The translations under genes were made by a program, and so were the position numbers. 64,000 nucleotides of DNA from Herpomyces periplanetae. Lineage: Eukaryota; Ascomycota; Laboulbeniomycetes; Herpomycetales; Herpomycetaceae. Shown piece by piece: positions 1 through 12,151 of the stretch. Below the pieces are notes generated by a model. The model did no database searches, had not been told where the DNA came from, and saw nothing but the letters and a program-made list of their open reading frames with translations. Within the stretch, counting starts at the first letter, position 1; every line of letters starts with the position of its first letter. The stretch spans positions 1 through 64,000 of the forward strand of contig WMKJ01000055.1 of assembly GCA_009733715.1 (NCBI GenBank). The letters run 5' to 3'.

Positions 1-2211
1 TTTTTTCACGCCATGTCAGGGCGCGAAGGATTAATAGATACCGCTGTTAAAACGGCACGCTCCGGGTATTTACAGCGTTGTCTTGTTAAGAGTTTAGAAG
101 GTTTACGAGTTGAATACGATTCATCAGTTCGCGATTCCGATGGGACGATTATTCAATTTTTGTACGGGGAAGATGGTCTAGACGTTACAAAGTCGGGCTT
201 CCTGTACGAATTTAAGTTTTTCGCGGAAAATTGGTTCTCATTGTTTCGCCAATTAGGCATCCGTGAGGAATTTTATCGTATCCAAAGCGACACGCCAAAA
301 CAGTGGAATAAACATGCCATCAAAAAGTGTAGACCGTTTAACCGTGAAAAGATTCATCGTGTCGATCCGGCTATAAGTAAATTTCCCCCTGCACGATTCT
401 GTGGTAGTACGTCGGAATCATTTTATATGGCCGTTAAGTCATATTGCGATCAAAATCCGGATAAACTGGTTGCTAACCGTAAATCCAACATTAAAACTGA
501 TCTGAAGCGACGTAATTTTGAATCTTTATTAGACGTTAAGTACCTCAAATCGATTGTTGAAGCTGGGGAAGCTGTGGGGATAATCGCGGCTCAGTCTATT
601 GGGGAACCGTCAACTCAAATGACGTTGAACACGTTTCATTTAGCCGGCCATGCAGCAAAAAACGTAACATTGGGCGTGCCTCGTTTACGGGAAATTTTAA
701 TGACATCGAGTAAATCCATATCTACGCCTACAATGACACTTTCACTTAACCAGGGTATAAGTCAACAGCAGGCGGAAATTTTTGCTAAGCAGTTGACACG
801 GTTACGCTTGTCGCAAGTCATTGATAAATGTCGGTTAACAGAGTACACATCAACGCAAGTTGAAACGAACAATGGAGAATTACAGCAGCATACAATTAAC
901 CATTACAACGTACGGTTTGACTTTTATTCACCGGAACAGTACTCTCGTGAATTTGCTATCACGCCAGGGGATATTCTTCGGTGTATAGTTTCCAAGTATC
1001 TTGCACACGTTTGCCAGCGTATTCGGCAGATTCTTCGTAGAGTTGCAGCCGTGGAAAATATGGAGGATTATCTAGACATTGGAAAGCGGGAAAGTCCGGT
1101 GTCTCGAGGGTCGGGCGGCAATGGTGATACAGACATAGTTGATGAGGAAAATGATAATGGTGAAGGGGATGGAGTTAAAGTACCGTCTAGTCGCAGTGAA
1201 AAATCGCCAGCAAGAGGGACGAACGCCACAGCAACTAATTGGCAAGATTCAGCATCGGATATGATATCTTCAGATATATCGGAAGCATCTGGAGACGATG
1301 ATAATGAAGAGGACGGAGATGACGATAGTTCCTCAACAAGTGAATCTGATGCAGCGTCTACGTCGACGCATACTTCATCGCATAACGTAGAGCCAAAGTG
1401 TGCAGAGAAGGCAGCGGCAGCGCGACAGCGACGCGTGGAAGAAAATGCGCAACAGCGTCAGAAACGCATAACAGGACATCGTGATACACGGGAAGTTAGC
1501 AGTTTTACGTTTGACGATGCACACGGACGATACTGTGAATTTACCCTGTCCATAACATCTCCAGGAGGAGCGACAACGGGACCCCTACGCCTAGCGAATC
1601 CACAATTTCTTTTACTTCCAATTATCGAAGCATGTGCTCGTGATACAGATATTCGGTATCATACGGGTATTCAAACATGTACGTTAACCCAAGAGAGTCG
1701 ACTGAATGAACCTCAAGGATTAACTCTCCATATTAACGGAGTTAACATAGCGTACGCGTGGAATTGTGCATCACGTACGTCGGACTGTTTACCGGCTGAT
1801 TTATACGGTGCATTTCCCGTTAACGTTGATCAGATATATACTAACGACGTTAACGCTATCCTTACGACGTACGGTGTTGAAGCTGCACGACAGGTCATTC
1901 AGCGGGAACTAATGGACGTTTTTGCAACCCATGGTATCAGCGTTGATATACGACATTTACAACTTGTTGCCGAATATATTACACGCTCTGGCCAAATTAC
2001 CCCGTTAAATCGTCAAGGGTTGCGAGATAATGCTTCCCCGTTATTACGTATGAGCTTTGAGACACCCGTGCGCTGCATTGTTGATACCACACTGGCTCCC
2101 GATCCCATGAATACCGACGAACTTACTACTCCGTCCAGTCGATTGATTCTCGGCTCATTATCTCGCGTAGGAACAGGAGCTTTTGATATTTTGTTACCCT
2201 TGTGCGTATAG
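1..2211 (+). CDS. RPA190: RNA polymerase I largest subunit, C-terminal part (5' truncated by window edge)
   Basis: This encodes the C-terminal part of the largest catalytic subunit of nucleolar RNA polymerase I, which transcribes the rRNA precursor. The frame is open from base 1 ([18 protein letters not shown]), so the gene starts before the window. That segment is the funnel region next to the active site. Around bases 550-690 lies the trigger-loop block [20 protein letters not shown] followed by LNTFHLAG and [15 protein letters not shown], which is diagnostic for this family and closest to the Pol I paralogue. A low-complexity acidic/Ser-rich insertion (about bases 1090-1480) interrupts the jaw, as is usual in Pol I largest subunits. 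The C-terminus ([11 protein letters not shown]... [13 protein letters not shown]) fits the family. There is no intron in this part. The stop lies 116 bp from the convergent stop of the next gene. Confidence 0.95.
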   Translation, partial: FFHAMSGREGLIDTAVKTARSGYLQRCLVKSLEGLRVEYDSSVRDSDGTIIQFLYGEDGLDVTKSGFLYEFKFFAENWFSLFRQLGIREEFYRIQSDTPKQWNKHAIKKCRPFNREKIHRVDPAISKFPPARFCGSTSESFYMAVKSYCDQNPDKLVANRKSNIKTDLKRRNFESLLDVKYLKSIVEAGEAVGIIAAQSIGEPSTQMTLNTFHLAGHAAKNVTLGVPRLREILMTSSKSISTPTMTLSLNQGISQQQAEIFAKQLTRLRLSQVIDKCRLTEYTSTQVETNNGELQQHTINHYNVRFDFYSPEQYSREFAITPGDILRCIVSKYLAHVCQRIRQILRRVAAVENMEDYLDIGKRESPVSRGSGGNGDTDIVDEENDNGEGDGVKVPSSRSEKSPARGTNATATNWQDSASDMISSDISEASGDDDNEEDGDDDSSSTSESDAASTSTHTSSHNVEPKCAEKAAAARQRRVEENAQQRQKRITGHRDTREVSSFTFDDAHGRYCEFTLSITSPGGATTGPLRLANPQFLLLPIIEACARDTDIRYHTGIQTCTLTQESRLNEPQGLTLHINGVNIAYAWNCASRTSDCLPADLYGAFPVNVDQIYTNDVNAILTTYGVEAARQVIQRELMDVFATHGISVDIRHLQLVAEYITRSGQITPLNRQGLRDNASPLLRMSFETPVRCIVDTTLAPDPMNTDELTTPSSRLILGSLSRVGTGAFDILLPLCV

Positions 2212-2327
2212 AGGTGTAGGCGTACAAAGGAATATCAATGCAGATGTATTTGTTAATGTGTACTGCACGGTACTTGATTGCTTAAAAGACTTATGCTCTG
2301 CTCTATCATGTTACTTCTTTACTGTAT

Positions 2328-4356
2328 TTACACTTTCTCGTCTGCATTGTCGCCACAACTATCCCTGTCGGGTAAGCCGGCCGATTTAATAGTTGGTTGT
2401 TGGGTGTGCGAACTTTGGCAAATATGATCTTGGGAATTTTCCAGTAACCGTACGGGTTGAGTGATACTTGTGTCTTCGTTAACAGTACGACTTTGTGTGT
2501 TGTCTTCAATGTTTTCACGTTCGGTATTCTCGCGGACCGTATCCGGCGCAATACTGTTGCTGCCTACGCCCGTACCCACATTCCCGTTTAATACTGGCGC
2601 CGAAGGAAGCTCGGAAGTTGTAGACAAACATGAACTTGGTAGTGGAGGCGCCGTTGTAGTTATCGTCACCGCCGCCGTCCCGCTTGAAGCCGGCCTAAAC
2701 ATAATCATCGATGCCGTATTCGCCTTCCGCTTCTTACTCAAAGTGGAAATATCTGTCCCGGATGCTCACCACATTAGTCACGTCACATCCACAAATCACG
2801 TGCGCACTAGCTACCACTACATGGAAATCATCACGTAGCTAATAATTACCCGATGCTCCTCCCGGTGGAGGGTGTGTGCTGCCTGCGCCACTGACCTGTG
2901 GCGCGCGAGGCGGTGTAAAATGGTGAAAGTAAATTTGGTTGCTTGCGCTCACGCTGGTCGAGCGATCATTGGAAACAAGTGTTGAATTTACACTTGGTAT
3001 TATGTTTTGAGATGAACCTATACTATTAGTATAACACCGTGTGGATTCCAGCGGTACTATTTCATAAGGTGAAGTTTGATTCGGCTGTGGACCATTACTT
3101 GTAGAAGTACTGATATTCGTGACGACGTTCGAGGTACCGGTTGTTCCAATTGGTTCTCCCCCTCCTTTACACGATGATACACCCATTTTCAACGAAGGCG
3201 GATATCTTCCTAAATTTGTACCGGTTATTACAGTTGGCGTCGACGTTGTAGTTGGAGGTGGTACCGTTGTACTATTCATATTCGTATATCGCATATTAAC
3301 TTGGCCTGAATTTACTATACATATCATGAACTCCATGATGTACATGATGTTGTATCAATCTGGATCTCAATATTCTGTTGCGCAATAAACGGCTAAAAAG
3401 TCATTTAATAAATTATCAATTCAACTTACCGCTACACAAGCTACCTGGACTTGAGTACACTGGAGATTCACCACAGGAAGTAGTGGTATGTGCATATTGA
3501 TACGAGCCGGTTGCTCGAGTGGCTGACGGCAGCTACACCGTAAAGGTAATTTTACACGTTAGTTTATATGCTAATAAGTTTTTTTAAGAATTCAAAGGTT
3601 TTTAATATCTCCCGCCTTTCAATCATGTTAACGTACTTGTGTTGCACCGGCAAGACCTGAAAACATTAATGGTATTAAATGTGGAGGTACATTCCCTTGC
3701 AAAGAATCACGTAGCATGGCCTGTTCAATACGACGTTGTTCAAGTCTCAGACTCTCTTGTCGCGATCTTTCTTCTTCCTGGCGACGTCTCTCTTCTTCAA
3801 CTTTCGCATACAACCAATGTCGCATTCCATCCTCGTACTCTTGCCAATTAGGCGGGGGAGTCGGTAATTGCCCCAAGCCTAGATGCGTTGACGTCGGGTA
3901 GTTGCATGTACCATATGGTGACAGGGGGGGTGCGTTCTGTCCATTTGGACCCGAGGTAAATTCCTGTGTATTAACGTTCAAGTAAGGCTTAGCACATTGT
4001 CTCTGCAATTGCTGAATTTGTTGTTGTTGCTTCTGTTGTTGCTGATGCTGATGCAGGTGCGGATTGGAATGGGGATGTGAATGAAGATGCTGATGTTGAT
4101 GATGATTTGATAAATGGCTGGCCTGACCTTCCACCAAACCAGTAGAATGCACTAAACCCGCATTACATTGTGTAGTGTTTCCAGAAAGCACCATCCCTGT
4201 TGGTGCCATTGAAACTGTACCAGGAGGATGCGCCTGGTGGATAGACTGTGAAACTTTAACTGGTTTTCCATGAGACTGCTCTAACAGTCGCAATTTCGGT
4301 GGATCAAGAAAACTCAGTACACTGGGAGGTGGTAAACTTCGATTCGATGTACCCAT
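2328..4356 (-). CDS. conserved-looking fungal protein of unknown function, Q/H-rich with charged helix (4 exons)
   Basis: I do not recognise a named family. My model joins four exons: 4356-3637, 3532-3430, 3305-2850 and 2752-2328. All junctions are GT/AG and in frame, giving 567 aa. The start is the ATG at 4356; the frame is open a little further upstream but has no earlier ATG. Exon 1 contains a His/Gln-rich stretch (about residues 85-125), then a segment beginning PPNWQEYEDGMRHWLYAKVEEE that runs into a strongly charged Arg/Glu/Gln helix (about 185-225) ending in MLRDSLQGNVPPHLIPLMF. This last block looks conserved and is probably the functional domain. The rest is Ser/Thr/Pro-rich and probably disordered; exon 4 opens with a basic KKRK. 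A nuclear or regulatory role is only an inference. Exon 2, with little to mark it, is the least certain. Confidence 0.65.
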
Positions 4357-4900
4357 ATTTATCAATTTAAACTGTGAGGAAGTGTGCGAATGATCACTGG
4401 TGGAATGCTAAATATACCAATTTTGTGCACCCAATTGCAAATTAAATACAATATAACGACCTGTCCCATCAATTTTTCCCTGTTAATATCAATTGTAAAA
4501 ATAAGCGCAAATCCTAAAACTTAATTGAATAGCATGCATAATTTGTGCGATAAATTCGTCGATCCAGAATTAAAAGGGTAGACGATGAAATATAATTTGA
4601 CGATTGACTCTTATATAATAAGCAGATATAAAAACTTATTAATCAGGTTAATGAAATATAAGAGCAAATTGCGAGAGACTGAATCAATTAAGCAAAGATA
4701 TTTGGCGTGAACGAGCTAGAAGTCTCGAAAATCGCTTTTTAACGTTTGGCACCACCGCGACTGCCAAGACGAAGAAGCTAAAACACGTGCGCAGATTAAT
4801 CAGCGGTTGGATTACCGGCGAAAAAATTATCCGAATGCCAAGGCTTGTAGGGCCGGAAGTGACGCTGCAATCGGCCCGTCGCTCTGGAGACGGCGCGGCC
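4357..4900. other. intergenic region with a GC-richer island
   Basis: This lies between two minus-strand genes, so it holds the promoter of the Q/H-rich gene and the 3' end of the transporter gene behind it. The first 300 bp are AT-rich. From about 4690 to 4900 the composition becomes much richer in GC, with an E-box CACGTG near 4784, and short open stretches exist in two plus-strand frames. None has a convincing start or a family match. Confidence 0.4.
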
Positions 4901-6699
4901 TTAATTCGGAATCACGTGAGAGGAGGTAAACGAAGCTTTGCAGATGGCAGGCGATGACGGGAGTGACGACGAATTGAGGGATTCGGGTATAGTTGACGAG
5001 GGGTGAGCATCAAGAGATGTTTCTCTCACTAGTTGACAAGTTTCATCCGATAAAAATTCATCTGTATGGTTTTGTTGGGAATTTTTAAGCTTCATTTGAT
5101 GGGTTAATTCATTATGTTTAAACCAGTTATAAGCGGCAATAGCTGATATGGTGATAAGTATGCCAATTGTATTAATTAAGGTTAAAACCTCATGAAAAAT
5201 TAAACTGGCAGCTGTTAAAACAACAACTTCTTTAAAAATCCCTGCAACTGATAATGTTATAACGGAAGTGCGTCGAAGTAGAGCAAATTCACTCGATGTC
5301 ATACAAAAGGCGAGTGTTCCGGGAATCACAAAAGTAATCAGTAGAGTTTCCAATGTTCCAAAAAAGCCTCCAACACTCTGTTGATTGATTAAATCTTGCA
5401 TTCCTTTAATAATTGCTCGAGGCCCTTCGAACGGTAATGCAAGGGAGAGTAATGTTAGAAACATGACGGGGCTTAGCAAGAGTAAACTTGTAAATGGATT
5501 ATGCGTTCCATCGAAATGAACGAGGAGAATTTGAGTCATACACCAACGAAACCCCGAACAAGCTGCCGCTATCATAACCAATGAGAATCCTAATACTGAG
5601 AATTCAATTTCACCAGCCGCCATCATGAGTACGCCTATTGTCATTACGGCAATTATTGTCACAAGTCGTGAGGTAGGGTTCTCTAAGCGGAACAAAACGG
5701 CAAACAGCAAAACGAACCCGAGCACGGACGATTTACACATAGCTGGAAGTTGGTCCAATCCAGATGTATGACTTGTGCGTTAGTGGGGACTAGAAACAAA
5801 GTGTTGCACGTTATGTACGAGTAGTTTGGTTAAAACTTACTATAGAATGTTAACGGAATGAATTTCATGCTCATGTTGCCCAGACCCACATCCAAACCGG
5901 TGGCTACACCACAGGAAACGATTAACGCAATAAAGATGATTTTGGTATTACCAAACGATGATGAGGTTGAGTTAACATTGTCATCCGAAAGAGTATGACC
6001 TGCCGATTGGACATCATTCCATGCGTCGAGTTGAGTTGTATTGGTTGTTGAAAGTTGTGCGAAATCCAGTGTACGTTGTGAGCGGAACTGGGGAAAAATG
6101 TACAGCACAAGGCTACAGTAAAGCAGTTGAATGATTATATGCATGCACGTAGTGAAGAGGGGGAAAGGGAAAATGCCAGTAGACTTGTTAGTTAGAGACG
6201 AGGTGGTGATGTGTGATGCGAGTTCAGTACTCGACACTTTGCTTGATGAATCTGTAAACATCCACTTATTGTACACGGATAATGATGTTGAGAAAAAGTA
6301 CCAAGCAGTAATCAGGAGGCCGTTAATGATAATATCTTTCCAATAAATCGAGGTAAGTAAGGTAGAAAATCGTTGACGGGGACATAAGGTATCTGAATTA
6401 CTTTTGCGTGTATAATGCAAATGTGTATGCGAAGTAGTAGCACTATCATTTGTGTGGATAGCTGGACTGGTGTTATCCTGGTTAATTAAAGGTGAGGTAG
6501 AGCGACTGTAATTTTCGACGGGGTTTGTGAATGATGAACCATGAACATTGGAAGATTCACGATGAGAAAAAGGTATAGATGATGGGTACGGTTGGGTAGG
6601 TGATATATAATCCATTTCAACGACTTGATTATTGAATGAAAGAGTAGATGAACGTGGTGGAGAATTAAAATAATCGTTAATGTTTGACTGATGGTTCAT
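4901..6699 (-). CDS. SLC35C2/YMD8-like nucleotide-sugar/drug-metabolite transporter (2 exons)
   Basis: This is a multi-pass membrane transporter of the SLC35 / triose-phosphate transporter superfamily, probably Golgi or endosomal; its substrate cannot be read from sequence. Exons are 6699-5841 and 5742-4901. The donor GTAAGT and acceptor TTCCAG join to restore the family block KFIPLTFYTMCKSSVLGFVL. Further matches to the C2 subgroup are GFRWCMTQILL and NPFTSLLLLSPVMFL. About ten hydrophobic segments are visible. The protein is 566 aa, longer than usual, because of a Ser/Thr/Asn-rich N-terminal extension of about 135 residues before the first membrane segment (WYFFSTSLSVYNKWMF). I chose the ATG at 6699; the frame runs upstream to 6777 without an earlier ATG, so an upstream exon is possible. 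The C-terminus is a hydrophilic Ser-rich tail. Confidence 0.85.
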
Positions 6700-8022
6700 C
6701 TTACGGCCAAGCACGGGTCGAACGTTAACAGGTGTAAAGATTGTTATTACACATAGACAAAGTGTATTGGAAAGCAATAGTTGACTTAGAAGATTACGAG
6801 ATCACTTAACATAATTATGAGTGTAGCCTTTTGATTTAAGAGTAGTGAGAAGATTATAAAGTGAGTTAATGATATTAGGAGAAAGTATATGTTGCAGGTG
6901 ATACGAAGGTAAAATATAGAGAGGTATGGAAAATGAGAAAAACGAGTGTTTAAATATTTAACATACGGGATTGTGAAGGTGAGAGCAAACACAAAACTTC
7001 ACGTTAAGTTATAGCTGGAATTCGACAAGGTAAGGGAGAGTAGACCACGTAGAATTTGAACGCAGACACGTTATCATCTACGTGATCATCATGAATATCA
7101 CCCGCAACATCACCACTTCCGGAACTCTTTCTCCGGAAAAGTTGAATAGGAGGGTGAATAAATGAGATGGAATGAATGGAGATAAATGAAATCTGGTACT
7201 AATAAGTAGAAGGATTATTTTAGAAATAAAAAATCTCATTTATTTGACGGTGAAAACACGTTGTAGGAAGAAAAAAACGTTCAAAACGAAGAAAATACCG
7301 TTCGTCACATGCCTCGCCATCGGCCGAACTTTTATACGTCAAATCAGCTGCGCCACTTGCGGTGGCTCACCTCCTGGGTATCGGGGAGCGTAGGAAGGAT
7401 TTTCCGGAGCGAAAGGGTAAAGAGAATGGAGAACTGAGGCGGACGGGGAGGAGGATAAGGATGAGGAGATGGAAATAGGTCAAGAGTAAGAAGTGAAAGA
7501 TGGGTTAGAGTTATGGAAATTCCCAAAAAGATTACGGTTTACAACAGTGGGGTATAAAATATAATGTGACAAGGACACGACGAAAGGAACAAGAAGGGAG
7601 AAATTCCTAGAGAGAAATTGGTCTACGCACGTGTATAGGGAGTGCACGTAGTGTAAAGAGGAGTGTGTAGAGAAATTGAAAAGAATTTCTGTTAGTTGAA
7701 ACTTGACAATAGAATAGTGTACACGAATCTCATATACAATTAACAACGTATACTATAATATTATATTGTACACTACACATTCAATACAACCTCACCATTC
7801 ACCGTGCTCCATCTACCCGCACAACTGTCACCTTCTCCGCTGAAGACAAGCTTATCACTGCTTGAGCACGTGACTATTTAAATGTGCAAATTTGGGTAAT
7901 GGAGACAATATGGAAACGGAATAGATACATCAAAGGAAATCATCCGTGAATCCAAGGTCTAGGGAATTAAAAGGTAGCGGAAAGTATAGGTAACTAACGG
8001 TGAAACGGTTACAGTGGATACT
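6700..8022. other. divergent promoter region, transporter / tyrosyl-tRNA synthetase
   Basis: About 1.3 kb of non-coding DNA separates two divergent genes. A TTCCGGAA palindrome with a nearby TCCGGAA lies near 7117-7138, and a small hairpin-capable GCCAC/GTGGC pair lies near 7353-7367. An E-box GCACGTGAC (CACGTG at 7867-7872) sits about 150 bp upstream of the synthetase start. The section from 7390 to 7480 is purine-rich. Short open frames here have no support. Confidence 0.5.
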
Positions 8023-9482
8023 ATGACGGATAGTTTTAGTGAAACGGCAGTGCGTGACCAGATATCACTCATCACACAAAATTTACAAGAAGTATTAAAC
8101 GGAGAAATTATCGAAGATGTAATGTTAAAACAACGTCGATCTCTGGTACTTTATTGGGGTAAGTTTAACAAATTTATTTATTCACATGTGTGCATTTGCT
8201 AGTTATACTTCTATGTGTATACACATTTACCAGCAGGGCTGCATTAAACGGTATTTTCCCCATCTCTGCATATTATAGGTACGGCAACGACGGGACGTCC
8301 TCACTGCGGTTATTTTGTACCTATGTTAAAAATTGCCCAGTTCTTAGCAGCAGGATGCACGGTCAAAATTCTACTGGCAGATATCCACGCAATGCTAGAT
8401 AATGATAAAGCTCCGATAGATCTAGTTAAATTTAGAGCTGAATACTACAAATTTGTGATCAGTGGCCTTCTTTCCGCCGTACACGTACCACTGGATCGAT
8501 TGGAATTTGTTTTAGGAAGTACATACCAGTTATCCAGTGAGTATACGTTGGATTTATTTCGCCTAAGTCGCCTTACTACGGAACACGATGCAAAAAAGGC
8601 CGCCTCTGAAGTGGTTAAACAAGGTGAAAATCCTTCATTATCCGGGTTAATTTACCCATTAATGCAAGCTTTGGACGAGGAGTATTTGGGAGTCGACGCT
8701 CAATTTGGTGGTGTGGATCAACGTAAAATCTTTGCTTTAGCTAAAGACGCTTTACCCAAAATTGGATACCGTGAACGGGCTCATTTAATGAACCCAATGG
8801 TACCGGGATTACAGGGCGGGAAAATGAGCTCCTCTGACCAAAATTCCAAGATCAACTTGCTCGATCCTCCCGATATTGTACGCAACAAACTACGCAAAGC
8901 TGTCGCTGCACCACGAATTATAGAGGGAAATGGCATTATATCCTTCACTGAGTACGTTTTACTGCCAGCTAGTGCACTCTGCAATAACGGCCAACCTCAC
9001 TTTGTTGTACCACGAACTGCTCAAGCCAATTCCGATCCCAACAGCCTTTCTGATTTAGTGTATACGTCCGCTGAACAGTTGAAATCCGATTATGCCAATG
9101 ATATAGTACGTACTCTTTCTTGTTAATTGGAATTTTAATGAATCTTCACTAAAACTTTTATTTATCCAATACTAACAATTCCCATTATTGAACGTTTAAT
9201 CTTGAGTATCGTGTATAGTTAACGCCTCAACTTCTCAAAGGTGCCGTTTGCGAAGCACTAAACAGGCTTCTAGAGCCTATTCGTGCTGATTTTGCTGCAA
9301 ATCCACGCTGGCAAGAACTTGAAAAGATAGCTTATCCCGATGAAGGCACACATGTTGAAAAACCAAAGAAAAAGGTGAAGGATAAAGGCACCAGATTTCC
9401 GGGAAAATCACCATTAAAATCTCATCTAGCCTTCACTAGCACACCAGATTCCGATTCCGTTAACCCTGCTGTTACTCCATGA
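8023..9482 (+). CDS. TYS1: tyrosyl-tRNA synthetase, cytosolic (3 exons)
   Basis: This class I aminoacyl-tRNA synthetase charges tRNA-Tyr with tyrosine in the cytosol. Exons are 8023-8158, 8279-9105 and 9219-9482, giving 408 aa. The first junction restores LYWGTATTGRPHCGYFVPM, where H54-C-G-Y is the HIGH-type motif. The KMSKS-type loop is K227-M-S-S-S. The block VDQRKIFALAKDALPKIGY is typical of eukaryotic TyrRS. Exon 3 (LTPQLLKGAVCEALNRLLEPIRADF) is the conserved C-terminal end of the catalytic unit, followed by a Lys-rich tail (KPKKKVKDKG) like that of fungal enzymes. There is no EMAP-II-like extension, as expected for fungi. I chose the ATG at 8023 because the frame upstream has no ATG. It is divergent from the SLC35C2-like gene and convergent with NASP. 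Confidence 0.95.
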
Positions 9483-9755
9483 TTTTTATCAGTTATCATT
9501 AACTCACCACTGTCGAAGTACGATTAAATAGCACAATGTAAAGCGTCAATATACGGTTAATAAGGCTAGCAGCTCATGATCGATAAATTTGTGAAATTTA
9601 CACAGTTAAATCCATCGTACAAAACAGGTTACCTAAACGTACATATGTACGCGGTAATATAATCAAGTTAAATCTGTTAAATTTTTCCCGCTCAGCATAC
9701 CAGTGCGCTCATGCGCCCCGGCCCAAAATTTCTGTTTAACGTTAATTTTTCCACC

Positions 9756-11342
9756 TCAACATGACTCAACCCCGTTCGCTTCATTATCTTGTTTCTGTTT
9801 CTTGCTCACATGTCGACTCGAGGGCGATGTTGGTTGAGTTGTTTCTACATTGTCGAAATGCCCATTTTTATCATCACTCGTACGCTTTGCAGACTCTTTG
9901 CAATCTGCTGGTACGGGTGATTTTTGCTCATGAATCGGTAGCTCGGTTGATGAATCGGGAGCGGATCGTTTTTTACTTTTTATAAGATCCGATATATTAT
10001 TTGCATTTCGCATAACTTCATCCAGTCGAATTTTCTTTTCAGGCGAATCCGTTCCGAAAATTTCACCCAAAAGTCCTTGGAGTGTCACATTCGATTTAAT
10101 GGAATCCCCATTCCCGCTCACTCTTTCCGTAAGCTGGAAGGGTGCTTTTAAATCTTGCGCACGCTGTTTTAATTCTTTTATCATTTCTTTCACGTCTTCG
10201 ATACTCTTGCGTCGAGTTTCCCGCTCCTCTTTGCGACTTTCTTCCTTCTCATCAATACTATCCAACTCCTTTTGCTCCAACTCAACTCGAAGTTGACAAG
10301 AGTTGATTGCTTTTTCCATTTGTTCGAGCGCTAGCTTGCGTAACTCTTCATCAACTTGAGGCGTTTTTTCGACTTTGGCTTCTGCATCTGTTTCCGTTCT
10401 ATCACCTTGCGTTTGGGAATTTCTTTGAGCTTCCCGTATCGAGTTGACCGATGCAAATTCTAGCGCTATTGCTAGCTTAAAGTAAGCTTCAGCTAGCAAA
10501 TTCGATTCGCGCGGATAAATCTTCTCTTTTAACTCTAAAGCGGCTTTGCAATCTTGCATGGCATCATGGAACCTCTCATTTTCGAGGGAAATTTCCGCTT
10601 GATAATCCAGGGTATCAGCGAGTAACTTTTGCGTATGCTTAATTGGGGATTCTGCGCCTTTAGCGTTGGTATCATCAATTTTGTCAAGCGTGCACTGTGC
10701 TTCTAATGCATCCAATCTACGCCTGAGTAAAACCCGCGCAAGATCGAGTATCTCATAGGCATTAGCAAAATCGTCCTCCTCCGCGACTGCTGACGCACCA
10801 TCGTCATCATCACCATCACCATCATCATCATTACTGGCGTTAGAATCATTTTCACTAACGTCATTTAAGTTAGTATTATCAAGTATTTGAAAGCGGGATT
10901 TATCAATATCCACCGATGCGCCATCCTTTGGGGGTGAAGCTTTTACACTTGAAGTGGATAGTGCGGCAATATTCTCACGACTGCCTTGGATTCCAACTTC
11001 GGTTGGGTTTGGAACTTTTTTATCAGCGTCTAGAGAGGACATTTTTCCCCCGAGAATATCACTTTTCAAAATTGCCACTTGATATAAACATCTACCGTAA
11101 CGAAATAGTAAATCGGCATTTTCAACGGCCATTTCACCGTTTATCTTCGATTGCATTTCTGTTGCAGCTGAATAAATGTCCACGGCTTCTTGATAATGAG
11201 CTTGAGAGTAGAGTATATTAGCATCCAGAATTAACTTCTCAAGGGCTTCTTGGGACGGAGGAATTTCATCGGGAACGGGTAATTCGTCAACTTGACCAAC
11301 GACAGCTGGTTCAAGCACAGGTTTATCATCCAGAGTGTCCAT
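9756..11342 (-). CDS. NASP / Hif1 / Sim3-type histone chaperone
   Basis: This nuclear chaperone binds H3-H4 and, in some lineages, CENP-A or H1. It is a single exon of 528 aa. The first TPR (about residues 35-95) reads EKLILDANILYSQAHYQEAV and YGRCLYQVAIL. An acidic tract (about 165-190, D/E-rich) interrupts the second TPR, as is typical of NASP. The SHNi-TPR region (about 250-300) contains SLENERFHDAMQDCKAALEL and LLAEAYFKLAIALEF. A long charged coiled-coil (about 340-400) follows, then a basic tail with KKQKQD as a probable nuclear localisation signal. Its start is 1.4 kb from the head-to-head POLE2 gene, also an S-phase/chromatin function, so co-regulation is plausible but inferred. Confidence 0.9.
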   Translation of the reverse strand: MDTLDDKPVLEPAVVGQVDELPVPDEIPPSQEALEKLILDANILYSQAHYQEAVDIYSAATEMQSKINGEMAVENADLLFRYGRCLYQVAILKSDILGGKMSSLDADKKVPNPTEVGIQGSRENIAALSTSSVKASPPKDGASVDIDKSRFQILDNTNLNDVSENDSNASNDDDGDGDDDDGASAVAEEDDFANAYEILDLARVLLRRRLDALEAQCTLDKIDDTNAKGAESPIKHTQKLLADTLDYQAEISLENERFHDAMQDCKAALELKEKIYPRESNLLAEAYFKLAIALEFASVNSIREAQRNSQTQGDRTETDAEAKVEKTPQVDEELRKLALEQMEKAINSCQLRVELEQKELDSIDEKEESRKEERETRRKSIEDVKEMIKELKQRAQDLKAPFQLTERVSGNGDSIKSNVTLQGLLGEIFGTDSPEKKIRLDEVMRNANNISDLIKSKKRSAPDSSTELPIHEQKSPVPADCKESAKRTSDDKNGHFDNVETTQPTSPSSRHVSKKQKQDNEANGVESC

Positions 11343-11554
11343 TATGATGACGCTTAATTCCCCGTTAACTTTACACTTTGAAAGTGAACTTTTGCCAAGT
11401 TAAAGATAACTATATAACGACACTCCTAAACTTCTATAGTAATGGAGTTAGCGAGTCATTTGCTAATCAAATAATGTTTAATAGACGATATAGCCAACTT
11501 TTACCTTTCAACAAACCATGAATGAGAAGTGTAAAGTTTGAATTAACATGAGAC

Positions 11555-11610
11555 GGAGCATGAGCATGAGCACGAGTGCAAGCACAAGTGCGAGCGCGAG
11601 TACGAGCGCG
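11555..11610. repeat. degenerate hexanucleotide repeat (GAGYRY-like)
   Basis: Units such as GAGCAT, GAGCAC, AAGCAC, AAGTGC, GAGCGC and GAGTAC follow each other in a six-base register with few interruptions. Non-coding, between NASP and POLE2. Confidence 0.7.
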
Positions 11611-11667
11611 ATTAAGAAGGTGTAAATTCACCCAAAACCATCCAAATTCTGATCATCTGACCTAATA

Positions 11668-11676
11668 TCATGTGAC
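11668..11676 (+). promoter_or_regulatory. TCATGTGAC element (Cbf1-type, RTCACRTG on minus strand)
   Basis: Exact nine-base match to an element that recurs in other divergent promoters of this window. It contains the bHLH-type core RTCACRTG read on the minus strand. About 325 bp upstream of the NASP start. Confidence 0.45.
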
Positions 11677-12143
11677 ATGTTTAGGTTTCCAGTTTAGCTC
11701 ATTATTGGCAGCGGGGCCGGAGAGGTTTGGAGGTGTAGAAGGGAGAGTTAGCTAGTTAAAAGTTCACAAGGGTAAGTTTAGGGGTTGTAAACGTAAGTAA
11801 TTGTGTGCAGTACATACATATTATATAAATGTATTAAGTAGTAAATGATGAAGGGGTATAGACAAATATGTATATTTAAACGTATTGGGGGTGAATACGC
11901 CGATTCGAGGGAGTATGGTTGGAAGTTGTATTAATTCAAGTTTGGGTTACTCAAATTAATCAACCCTTAATGACACGTAAAACAAGTAAAATTATATTTT
12001 AGAGAAAAAATTAGGAAAAGAAGAAGAATAAAATCTAATAATGTTGAATAACAATTTTTATCTATTTCGAGAAGATTTCGCATTTTGTTTTCAGATAAAC
12101 GAAATACACATGACCAGACAGACTAGTAAGCAACTCTTTTATA

Positions 12144-12151
12144 TGACGTCA
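12144..12151. promoter_or_regulatory. CRE palindrome TGACGTCA
   Basis: Perfect ATF/CREB-type palindrome in the NASP/POLE2 divergent region. Fungal bZIP factors bind this sequence; function here is inferred. Confidence 0.45.

Noticed and set aside
9638-9651. 14-bp palindrome CGTACATATGTACG in the TyrRS/NASP convergent gap
   Set aside because: Short AT-rich palindrome in a 273-bp 3' region; likely chance.
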